Shown piece after piece: positions 1-6,145 of a stretch of DNA of 8,571 nucleotides. Origin of the DNA: Gammaproteobacteria bacterium (GTDB lineage Bacteria; Pseudomonadota; Gammaproteobacteria; Granulosicoccales; Granulosicoccaceae); NCBI GenBank assembly GCA_020444765.1, contig JAGRHW010000145.1, positions 1 to 8,571 of the forward strand, written 5' to 3'. How positions within the stretch are numbered: the stretch's first letter is position 1; every line of letters begins with the position of its first letter. Position numbers and translations under genes: made by a program. Under the pieces are notes generated by a model that saw nothing but the letters and a program-made list of their open reading frames with translations, had not been told where the DNA came from and ran no database searches.

Positions 1-200
1 GGCCGAGTTTTTACCAGAGCCTGCCCGATGCCATCGGTACCAAGGAAGATCGCTCGCTTTTTTCCCTGCGGACGGAAGTGCATTGTCGCCGTTGTGGCGG
101 ACATCTCGGGCATGTTTTCGACGATGGCCCGCCGCCGACCGGTAAGCGCCATTGCCTGAACGGGCTTGCATTGACGTTTACGCCGGAATTCGGAACCTGA
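1..200 (+). CDS. msrB: MsrB, peptide-methionine (R)-S-oxide reductase, C-terminal part
   Basis: Only the last 65 full codons are in the window; the frame starts at position 3 and ends with TGA at 198-200. MsrB reduces the R epimer of methionine sulfoxide in proteins back to methionine, with electrons from thioredoxin. The fragment begins P-S-F-Y, which in the family follows a tryptophan; the two bases GG before it fit a split TGG codon. Residues 28-34 of the fragment read CRRCGGH, one of the two CxxC pairs that bind structural zinc. [12 protein letters not shown] follows, and then RHCLNG, whose Cys (fragment residue 51) aligns with the catalytic cysteine, so this is a Cys form and not a selenoprotein. 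The usual family version is RYC-N-S; His and Gly replace Tyr and Ser here, as in a known proteobacterial sub-branch (from memory). The N-terminus and any fusion to MsrA cannot be seen. Confidence 0.95.
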   Translation, partial: PSFYQSLPDAIGTKEDRSLFSLRTEVHCRRCGGHLGHVFDDGPPPTGKRHCLNGLALTFTPEFGT

Positions 201-309
201 TGACAGATTTCTCGCGGGATGCCGGATCTTTTTTGATTATTGCAAGCCAGCGCTGTTGAATCGACAGACGCTTATTGTCTGAAAATTGGTTGTGCTGGAG
301 TAAGACAAG

Positions 310-342
310 AACCGGCCAGTGGCTTGACGTCACTGGCCGGTT
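310..342. terminator. Perfect 12-bp hairpin between convergent genes, probable bidirectional terminator
   Basis: AACCGGCCAGTG (310-321) is the exact reverse complement of CACTGGCCGGTT (331-342), with a 9-nt loop between. On the plus strand the stem is followed by the T-rich TTGCTTCTTGCTTCT, and on the minus strand by CTTGTCTTA. It lies 110 bp after the msrB stop (+) and 36 bp before the stop of the beta-helix gene (-), where a shared terminator for convergent genes is expected. The T-tracts are interrupted, so efficiency may be moderate. The rest of 201-377 holds only a weak CAGAC/GTCTG hairpin (265-281). Confidence 0.75.
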
Positions 343-377
343 GCTTCTTGCTTCTACCTGTTATGTTTTATCGATGA

Positions 378-1154
378 TCAATAAAACACGCCGTTTGCAA
401 TAACGGTATCATCCGGAATGACCATATTGTCCTGTATGGTGACATTTCTGCCGATTGTGACGTTATTGCCGATGGTTACCAGGTTACCGATCGTAGTGCC
501 GGCCTTGATCAGGGTGTTGTAACCAATGGTTGTATTGTAGCCGGTTGTGACATCGCGATTGATCGTGACATTCGAGCCGATGACATTGCCGCTGCCGATT
601 TCAACGCCCCTGCCGATGTGAACGTAATCCTGGATAATGGTGCCGGTATTGATGATTGCCAGCGGGCTGATGGTTACGCCTTCCCAGAGCATGGAGGTGT
701 CACCGACGATGGACAAAGTGCGAATTCTTCCGTCCATACCGACAAAAGCTTCCTCGCCAATGATGGTATTGCTGCCGACGATGGAGTTGTCCCCGACATA
801 GGCGTCAACTTCCATTCTTGAGCCATTCTGTATTTTGGCGCCATCGCGCAGTATCGCGCCTGCACCGATAAAGGCATATTGGCCAACGACGGAACCGTCA
901 TTTGCCTGGCCTTGATCCAGTGTTGCGCCACGTCGAATGATGACGCCTGCGCCAACATTGGAATAGTTTGTCACGCTTGCTTCCGCAGCAACGCGTGATT
1001 CCGCGCCGATGATGGAGCTGCAGTCCACTTCGGCATGTTTGGATACTCTTGCGCTTGCGTCGACGAGGTCATAACAAACCTCGGCATGTAACGGGGAAGC
1101 CAGAGCGGTAAAAACTGAAGCCGCAAGCAGTGTTTTAGCCAGTGTTGATTTCAT
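378..1154 (-). CDS. Exported left-handed parallel beta-helix (hexapeptide-repeat) protein of unknown function
   Basis: This 258-aa protein has a classical signal peptide: K2 and K7, a hydrophobic core at about 9-20, and a likely cut after SPLHA (residue 24). The mature protein is almost entirely hexapeptide repeats of the [LIV]-G-x4 type, clearest at 205-252 (for example NVTIGN-NVTIGR-NVTIQD). Such repeats build a left-handed triangular beta-helix of about 18 residues per turn, giving roughly 11-12 turns. In most families (LpxA, DapD, gamma carbonic anhydrases, acetyltransferases) the helix carries an active site and is cytosolic. Here there is no extra domain and no convincing catalytic or metal-binding histidine cluster, and the protein is sent out of the cytoplasm. 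C27 and C45 flank the N-terminal cap and could form a disulfide. The start is ATG at 1154 with GGAGG at 1165-1169, 10 nt upstream. Possible roles are a surface or matrix scaffold, an ice- or ligand-binding protein, or an assembly partner; none can be chosen from sequence. Beta-helix assignment is confident, function unknown. Confidence 0.85.
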   Translation of the reverse strand: MKSTLAKTLLAASVFTALASPLHAEVCYDLVDASARVSKHAEVDCSSIIGAESRVAAEASVTNYSNVGAGVIIRRGATLDQGQANDGSVVGQYAFIGAGAILRDGAKIQNGSRMEVDAYVGDNSIVGSNTIIGEEAFVGMDGRIRTLSIVGDTSMLWEGVTISPLAIINTGTIIQDYVHIGRGVEIGSGNVIGSNVTINRDVTTGYNTTIGYNTLIKAGTTIGNLVTIGNNVTIGRNVTIQDNMVIPDDTVIANGVFY

Positions 1155-1162
1155 TCTAGGAG

Positions 1163-1215
1163 GTCCTCCAGGGAGATTTCAGGTGTCGATAGTGCGGGTT
1201 GAGCTGATGGAGGAC
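1163..1215 (-). promoter_or_regulatory. Inverted repeat that could sequester the Shine-Dalgarno of the beta-helix gene
   Basis: On the minus strand GTCCTCCA (1215-1208) is perfectly complementary to TGGAGGAC (1170-1163), which contains the ribosome binding site GGAGG of the gene starting at 1154. In the mRNA this gives an 8-bp, GC-rich stem with a 37-nt loop that would bury the SD. It works only if transcription begins upstream of 1215, which is not known. A second CCTCC lies directly after the SD (GGAGGACCTCC) but is too close to fold back on it. Confidence 0.4.
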
Positions 1216-1265
1216 TTTAGTGTTTTAATGAGATTGGATTATTGCGACAGTACACAATCCTGAAC

Positions 1266-1287
1266 GTGAGCCTGCGGTTTAGCTCAC
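1266..1287. repeat. Hairpin GTGAGC/GCTCAC upstream of the beta-helix gene
   Basis: GTGAGC (1266-1271) and GCTCAC (1282-1287) form a perfect 6-bp inverted repeat around a 10-nt loop. It lies 47 bp past the selO stop. No T-run follows on the minus strand, so it is a poor intrinsic terminator for selO; an operator or chance are alternatives. A neighbouring dyad, AATGC-GATG-GCATT (1290-1303), and a looser one, GGATT/AATCC (1236-1260), lie in the same gap. No convincing sigma-70 promoter for the beta-helix gene was found in 1155-1333. Confidence 0.3.
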
Positions 1288-1300
1288 AGAATGCGATGGC

Positions 1301-1330
1301 ATTGTGAAGAATTGTGACAGAATGTGATTT
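1301..1330. repeat. Three tandem 10-bp repeats containing TGTGA
   Basis: The units are ATTGTGAAGA, ATTGTGACAG and AATGTGATTT, in register every 10 bp, so TGTGA starts at 1303, 1313 and 1323. This is close to one helical turn and places all three copies on the same face of the DNA. They lie just beyond the selO stop and about 150-175 bp upstream of the beta-helix start. Seen from that gene they read TCACA. A reversed copy (TCACA on the plus strand) is at 1284-1288. They resemble the direct-repeat sites of response regulators, but no particular regulator can be named. Confidence 0.45.
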
Positions 1331-1333
1331 TGT

Positions 1334-2944
1334 TCAGGAGCTACAGGACAACATCGAACAGCCCGCCCGGTTGCGCGCCCAGTCGGGTCGTTTACCGGCG
1401 AATTTTTCCATGCCGGCTTGTTTGGTATAGGGATTTCGTAAAACCTCCAGCTGCTCGGCAATCAATGAGTAATCGCCTTCACCGGCCCGGTCTATAGCCA
1501 ATTGCGCGAGGTAATTACGCAAAACGTAGAGCGGATTGGTTTCATCCATGAGCTTTTTACGGTGATCGGGTGACAGACTGTCATTATCGAGCGCCATATA
1601 ATACCGGTCGAGCCAGCTCATCGCCTGCTTCTTGTAAGCCTCATCAATCGAGTCGGGTGAATAAAGACTGTTCAGCAGTGGTTCGAAGCGTTTATCAAAG
1701 GTCTCCTGCTCGGCTGTCGGATTTACTGCAGACAATCCACGAAAAAACAGCGTCATATCGGTTTCAGCGGCTTCAAGCAAGGTGAGTAATTCGTCGATCA
1801 GGCTTTCGTGGTTTTGCGGGCGATATTCCGATAAGCCAAGCTTGGAGGCCATCATGTCATTCCAGCCTTTGTTGAAACGCTCCGCATAATCGCTGAGAGC
1901 CTCCTGCAGCGGCTCTGCTTCACCGATCAGGGGATAGAGGGAATTGGCGAATTGCACCAGATTCCATTGGCCGATGGCCGGTTGATTGCCGTAGGCGTAG
2001 CGGCGGCCTTCGGCGTCAGTGGTATTCGGGGTCCAGCCGGGGTTGTAGTCTTCCAGCCAGCCATACGGGCCATAGTCGATCGTCAGGCCGAGTATCGACA
2101 GATTGTCGGTGTTCATCACGCCGTGTACAAAGCCGACTCGTTGCCAGTGCACGATCATGGCGGCGGTCCGGCGGCAGACTTCCTGAAAAAAGGCGATATA
2201 CGCCTGTTTTCCCGGGTCGCCCAGCTCCGGGTAGAAATGACGCAGCGTAAAGTCGACCAGTTGCCGTAAGGTATCGATGTCTTTGCGTGCCGCGAAAATC
2301 TCGTAGTTGCCGAGTCGAAGAAAGCTTGGAGCCACACGGCAAACGACCGCGCCGGGTTCGTATTGCGGGTTGCCATCGTAGAACATGTCGCGTATCACGC
2401 TTTCGCCGGTCAGCGTCAGACTCAAGGCGCGAGTGGTTGGCACGCCAAGGTGAAACATGGCTTCGCTGCATAAAAACTCACGTACTGAAGAACGTAATAC
2501 TGCAAGCCCGTCAGCAGTCCGCGAGTAAGGTGTGGGGCCTGCTCCCTTGAGTTGCAGGGCGAGTATGCCGTCGGATGGAGTTTCTACTTCACCAAGATTA
2601 ATCGCGCGACCGTCGCCGAGTTGTCCTGCCCAGTGACCAAACTGATGGCCGCCGTAGCACATTGCATAAGGTTCCATGCCTTCCAGCAGCGCGTTGCCGG
2701 TGAAAACATCGGCAAACCGGCTTGAGCGCAGGGTAGTTTCGTCCAGACCCAGTGTTTCAGCCATTTCCCGCGACCAGGCAATCAATTTCGGAGAGCTGAC
2801 CGGAGTCGGTGCGACGTATGAGAAACAGGCGCCATGCACCTGCCGGCGTTTGTTTTGCAGCTCGTCGTCGGCCGGCAGCTCGCGGCTGAAGCGGTTATTG
2901 AAGACCAGGCGGTCCAGACCGGTTTGTTCGGGCGTAGCGCTCAT
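1334..2944 (-). CDS. selO: SelO/YdiU family protein adenylyltransferase (pseudokinase-fold AMPylase)
   Basis: This 536-aa protein belongs to the SelO family, which transfers AMP from ATP onto Ser, Thr or Tyr of target proteins and is linked to redox homeostasis. Family landmarks are intact: FNNRFSRELPAD near the N-terminus, YGGHQFGHWAGQLGDGRA at about 97-113, LQLKGAGPTPYSR with K133, VREFLCSEAM with E156, HGVMNTDN with D280 and N281, and LTIDYGPYG with D290. These align by spacing with K113, E136, D252, N253 and D262 of the Pseudomonas syringae enzyme (from memory). The C-terminus reads GCSMLSCSS; C534 is third from the end, where eukaryotic SelO has selenocysteine. In E. coli this Cys (C476) pairs with C272, which I place in the segment aligned to GWTPNTTD at 303-310; no Cys is seen there. 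C529 could be an alternative partner. ATG at 2944 has only a modest SD (AGGT, about 8 nt upstream). The gene is divergent from the CYTH-CHAD gene. Confidence 0.95.
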   Translation of the reverse strand: MSATPEQTGLDRLVFNNRFSRELPADDELQNKRRQVHGACFSYVAPTPVSSPKLIAWSREMAETLGLDETTLRSSRFADVFTGNALLEGMEPYAMCYGGHQFGHWAGQLGDGRAINLGEVETPSDGILALQLKGAGPTPYSRTADGLAVLRSSVREFLCSEAMFHLGVPTTRALSLTLTGESVIRDMFYDGNPQYEPGAVVCRVAPSFLRLGNYEIFAARKDIDTLRQLVDFTLRHFYPELGDPGKQAYIAFFQEVCRRTAAMIVHWQRVGFVHGVMNTDNLSILGLTIDYGPYGWLEDYNPGWTPNTTDAEGRRYAYGNQPAIGQWNLVQFANSLYPLIGEAEPLQEALSDYAERFNKGWNDMMASKLGLSEYRPQNHESLIDELLTLLEAAETDMTLFFRGLSAVNPTAEQETFDKRFEPLLNSLYSPDSIDEAYKKQAMSWLDRYYMALDNDSLSPDHRKKLMDETNPLYVLRNYLAQLAIDRAGEGDYSLIAEQLEVLRNPYTKQAGMEKFAGKRPDWARNRAGCSMLSCSS

Positions 2945-2986
2945 GTGTTGACCTGTTTCTGTGGATACAGATTGTCGTTCAGGCTC

Positions 2987-2992
2987 AGTATA
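2987..2992 (-). promoter_or_regulatory. Candidate -10 box for selO (TATACT)
   Basis: The minus strand carries TATACT, one mismatch from TATAAT, placing a start near 2980 and a leader of about 36 nt before the selO ATG. No good -35 lies 16-18 bp upstream. The same TTTATACTG string occurs in front of dctB. Confidence 0.3.
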
Positions 2993-3155
2993 AACACCTC
3001 AACCATTCAAAACACCCCTGTAAGCCCACGAAAATTTTATGGTTTTGACCTTAACCGACAAAAGGAAATCGACCGGCGACAGCAGACAAAACACCGGTAC
3101 CCGTTCACGCCTTGACAAAAAGACCGGGGACGCTGACTTGCGCAACTGATAGACT

Positions 3156-3173
3156 GGCCTGAATTTTCAGACC
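3156..3173. promoter_or_regulatory. Dyad upstream of the CYTH-CHAD gene, possible operator
   Basis: GGCCTGAATTTTCAGACC reads as GG-x-CTGAA-TT-TTCAG-x-CC, with 7 of 8 arm pairs matching around a TT centre. It ends 26 bp before the GTG start at 3200. TATTCT (3174-3179) directly after it could serve as a -10 box, which would put the dyad within the promoter. The remainder of the 255-bp divergent gap (2945-3199) shows a lone TTGACA at 3112-3117 without a matching -10, and nothing else I can support. Confidence 0.3.
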
Positions 3174-3199
3174 TATTCTTTCTAGAGACGTTCAGCAAG

Positions 3200-4813
3200 G
3201 TGCTTTTAACCCAGAATAATAACGCGGCGTCATCGGCGGTGATGCAAACCGGACGGATCAAGCGCGGTTATCTGACCGGGGGTGGTTATGAAACCTTTTC
3301 CGCCATTCACCAATGGCTGTTGTCCGAGGCTAAGATCAGTTTTGTCGGTCTGCAGCAAATAGACGATCGTTATTTCGATACGGCTGATTTTTCCCTGTTT
3401 CGTGCCGGTTATGCATGTTGCCTGCGGGAAACCATGGGCCAGTCGGCGGTTTGCGTCATCCCTGTCGATGCAGCGGGATTCAACCGGACCGATCAGCAGG
3501 GGCTGATGCAAAGACTCCCACAGGCACCCGAAGACGAGCAACTGATTATTCGGCATTTACCCGCCGGCGCGGTCCAACAGCTGTTGAAAAAAACGCTGGG
3601 TAAATCCACACTTGCTGCGCTGTTCGAGGCCCGTACTATTCGCCATCATTTTCAATTGACGGCAAAGCCCAACGCAAAATTCGCAAGTCTCGACAGCGTC
3701 ACCATCAAGCGTCGTGGCATGCTTGCAAAGTGCGATTCGCGCTTGTCCTATAATGAATTTCTGATGGCCGCGGATGCCGCTTACGCGACGCAAATGGAGA
3801 ACATCGCAACCGGGCTGGTGCAGAGGTTTAATGCGCAACCTGTTTGCAGCAATGTATTTCGTCGCGTTTTGCAAAGTAACGGCAGTCTGCTGAAAGTCCA
3901 TGATGGCTCCCGTCGCGACACCCGTACCGCGCAATCCGGGCACGCGCTTTTTCGTGCACATATGCTGAACCAGCTCGATATGCTTGCCTACTGGCAGGCT
4001 GTTGCCGTGGAAGGGCTTGACGAGGAAGGTGTGCACGAGATGCGTATCGCAATCCGGCGTATCCGTTCGGCGCTGAAGACGTTCTCTCCCATGCTTGCAA
4101 AAGATGACCAGTCCCGTTGGCAGGCGGAATTTCGCTGGCTCGGCAAGCGGCTGGGTGGCGTGCGTGATCTGGACGTACTGGCCGGCTGGCTGGATGCACA
4201 AACAACGAGAGCCACGGAGCCGGACAAGCAGCAACTCGAACGCTACCTGAGCGACAGTACACGGCTTCGTCAACAGGCCCGTCGAGGCATGGTCGACAGT
4301 CTGGAAGGCGAGCGCTTTAGCCGATTGCTTGAATCATTCCGTCAATGGCTGGAGCAGGATCGGTGTTTCTTTTTGCATAACAGTCTGGCATACAAACGTC
4401 CCGATGCGCTGGCGGCGATTCTGCTGAAACGCGCCGTGCGCAAGGCGAACCGGAAACTTTCAGCATTGCATCGTGACTCGCCGGCTGATGCTCTGCATGG
4501 TTTTAGAATTGAATGCAAACGTCTGCGATACGCGCTGGACCTGCTTGAACCAATTGCCGAGGATGACTTCGGTCCGTTGATAAAAACCTGTAAAAAAGTC
4601 CAGAAAATACTCGGCGCGCATCAGGATGTGTGTGAATTTTCAAAACGTCTTGAATCCTATGCAAACAGCAAATTTGCCCTGCAGCACGGACAGGCGTTTA
4701 TCTTTTATCTCGGACGTCTGCACGCCTCGCAGGAATCGATGATTGCCGGATACCGGCGGGACTTTTTTAAAATTCGCGGGCACGCGCAACGCAGCCTGAG
4801 CCACTTCGGATAA
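3200..4813 (+). CDS. CYTH-like/CHAD domain protein, probable polyphosphate-binding protein
   Basis: This 537-aa protein has two parts. Residues about 18-205 resemble a CYTH (triphosphate tunnel) domain: DDRYFDTADFSLFRAGYACCLRET at 55-78 matches the usual YFDTP...LR.R block. The defining ExExK motif is replaced by RIKRGYL (19-25), and the strand that normally ends TLK reads CVIPVD (85-90), so catalysis looks lost. Residues about 245-535 are a CHAD domain, an alpha-helical bundle that binds polyphosphate through conserved His and basic residues. Its two signatures are HEMRIAIRRIRSALKTF (279-295: H279, R282, R286, R287, R289) and HGFRIECKRLRYALDLL (433-449: H433, R436, K440, R441, R443), with VRDLDV (321-326) and KILGAHQDV (469-477) between and after. 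The start is uncertain: GTG at 3200 with a weak AGAGAC upstream, or ATG at 3242 (Met15) with no clear SD. Its stop lies 2 bp from the dctD stop. The role is probably cytosolic polyphosphate binding or granule association; no ppk or ppx is visible nearby. Confidence 0.88.
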   Translation: MLLTQNNNAASSAVMQTGRIKRGYLTGGGYETFSAIHQWLLSEAKISFVGLQQIDDRYFDTADFSLFRAGYACCLRETMGQSAVCVIPVDAAGFNRTDQQGLMQRLPQAPEDEQLIIRHLPAGAVQQLLKKTLGKSTLAALFEARTIRHHFQLTAKPNAKFASLDSVTIKRRGMLAKCDSRLSYNEFLMAADAAYATQMENIATGLVQRFNAQPVCSNVFRRVLQSNGSLLKVHDGSRRDTRTAQSGHALFRAHMLNQLDMLAYWQAVAVEGLDEEGVHEMRIAIRRIRSALKTFSPMLAKDDQSRWQAEFRWLGKRLGGVRDLDVLAGWLDAQTTRATEPDKQQLERYLSDSTRLRQQARRGMVDSLEGERFSRLLESFRQWLEQDRCFFLHNSLAYKRPDALAAILLKRAVRKANRKLSALHRDSPADALHGFRIECKRLRYALDLLEPIAEDDFGPLIKTCKKVQKILGAHQDVCEFSKRLESYANSKFALQHGQAFIFYLGRLHASQESMIAGYRRDFFKIRGHAQRSLSHFG

Positions 4814-4815
4814 AA

Positions 4816-6144
4816 TCACTCCAGGTTTCCCGACTGATCGCGTTCCAGTTTGTTATACAAGGTGCGACGTGAAATACCCAGAAATTTCGCCGCCTGGGAA
4901 ATATTTCCGTCAAATTTCTCAATGGTGTTTTTAATAATCCTTTGCTCGTAAACGGCAACCCGCCGGCCCAGGGACTCGTCGCTTTCAGACGCGGCTTCCA
5001 TCTGTTCGCCGATTTCCGGATCAAATCCGAGCGCGTAACGGCGTGCGTTGTTCTGCAGTTCGCGCACATTACCGGGCCAGTGATAACTGACCAGGCTGTC
5101 GTACAAGGAAGAGGTAATCGTTTTTGCCGATTCACCGAGTTCCTTGGCGTGCTGGAGGAGAAAATGCTGGAAAAGCAAGGGTACATCGTCAATGCGGTCC
5201 CGCAGAGGCGGGATATTCAGGCTGACAACGTTCAAGCGAAAATACAGGTCTGCGCGAAATTTTCCATGATCGGCCGCCTTGCTGAGAGAGGTTTTCGACG
5301 CCGAAATAACCCGGACATCGATTTCTTTCTCGTTGTTGGCGCCCAAGCGGGTAACGCGGCGTTCCTGTAGAACACGTAGTAACTCGGCTTGCATTTCCAG
5401 CGGCATGCTTTCGATTTCATCGAGAAACACCACGCCTCGGTCGGCAAACTCGAACTTACCGACGCGTTGGCCCGCCGCGCCGGTAAACGCACCCTGGGTA
5501 TGGCCGAAGAACTCGCTGGATGACAGGCCGGCGGGAATGGCGGCGCAGTTGATCGGTACGAACTTCTCTTTGTTTCGGGGGCCGAGCCTGTGCAGGCAGC
5601 GTGCGACCAGCTCCTTACCGGTGCCGGATTCACCGTAGATCAGTACATCGACGTCGGCCGCGGCATACCGTTTGATTTTTTCGCGCAGGGCGATCATCGA
5701 TGGCGTCGCGCCGACGATCGATCGTTGCAGGTCGCTTGAGTCGACCAGTTGATCACGGAGTTTGCGGTTGGCCAAAACCCTCTGGCGTTGTGTTTGCGCC
5801 TGATTGATCAGTGTGATCAGGGATTCCGGACGAAAGGGCTTTTCCAGGAAGTTGAAGGCGCCATCGCGCATCGCCTTGACCGCCATCGGGACATGGCCAT
5901 GTCCGGTGATCAGAATGACCGGCAAATCCGCGTCGATGGCCTTGACCTTGCGCAATAATTCAAGCCCGTCCATGTCCGGCATTCTGACATCGGAGACGAT
6001 GACTTCCGGACAGTCCTGCCTGATGATCGACAACGACAGCCGGGCGCAGGACTGGTCGGAGACGCTGAAGCCAGCCAGTTCGAGTGACTCCTTGATGCTG
6101 GCTCGGATCTCCGCCTCGTCGTCAATCAGTAATACCTGGGCCAT
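4816..6144 (-). CDS. dctD: DctD, sigma-54-dependent C4-dicarboxylate response regulator
   Basis: This 442-aa NtrC-type activator has all three domains. The receiver (1-120) has D8/D9, phospho-acceptor D52, T80 and K102. The AAA+ domain (about 141-370) has Walker A GESGTGKE (171-178), the sigma-54-contacting GAFTGA loop (218-223), Walker B VVFLDE (238-243) and arginines at R297 and R303. The Fis-type helix-turn-helix (about 414-435) reads NISQAAKFLGISRRTLYNKL. DEIESMP after Walker B is typical of DctD among NtrC relatives. When phosphorylated it should bind an upstream enhancer and drive open-complex formation by sigma-54 polymerase at the transporter promoter. The ATG at 6144 follows the dctB stop with 1 nt between, and its SD (AGGAG, 6151-6155) lies inside dctB, so translation is probably coupled. 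The assignment over other NtrC-like regulators rests on the partner kinase and the divergent dctP. Confidence 0.93.
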   Translation of the reverse strand: MAQVLLIDDEAEIRASIKESLELAGFSVSDQSCARLSLSIIRQDCPEVIVSDVRMPDMDGLELLRKVKAIDADLPVILITGHGHVPMAVKAMRDGAFNFLEKPFRPESLITLINQAQTQRQRVLANRKLRDQLVDSSDLQRSIVGATPSMIALREKIKRYAAADVDVLIYGESGTGKELVARCLHRLGPRNKEKFVPINCAAIPAGLSSSEFFGHTQGAFTGAAGQRVGKFEFADRGVVFLDEIESMPLEMQAELLRVLQERRVTRLGANNEKEIDVRVISASKTSLSKAADHGKFRADLYFRLNVVSLNIPPLRDRIDDVPLLFQHFLLQHAKELGESAKTITSSLYDSLVSYHWPGNVRELQNNARRYALGFDPEIGEQMEAASESDESLGRRVAVYEQRIIKNTIEKFDGNISQAAKFLGISRRTLYNKLERDQSGNLE

Positions 6145-6145
6145 A

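Noticed and set aside
618..958. Open frames on both strands inside the beta-helix gene
   Set aside because: The repetitive hexapeptide coding sequence keeps other frames open; no start signals or domains support them.
2016..2471. 151-codon minus-strand frame inside selO
   Set aside because: It is a frame-shifted reading of selO, Arg-rich and without homology signals; selO is intact in its own frame.
1..2944. A methionine/cysteine redox operon of msrB and selO
   Set aside because: The genes are on opposite strands, separated by another gene and a terminator, so shared control is not supported.
3112..3140. TTGACA at 3112-3117 as the -35 of a promoter for the CYTH-CHAD gene
   Set aside because: The base run 17 bp downstream is GACTTG, not a credible -10, and no other -10 fits at 16-18 bp.
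3557..4273. Long (238-codon) minus-strand frame opposite the CYTH-CHAD gene
   Set aside because: The protein is rich in Cys, Arg and His with no family signature, typical of the complement of a real gene; the plus strand has clear CHAD motifs.
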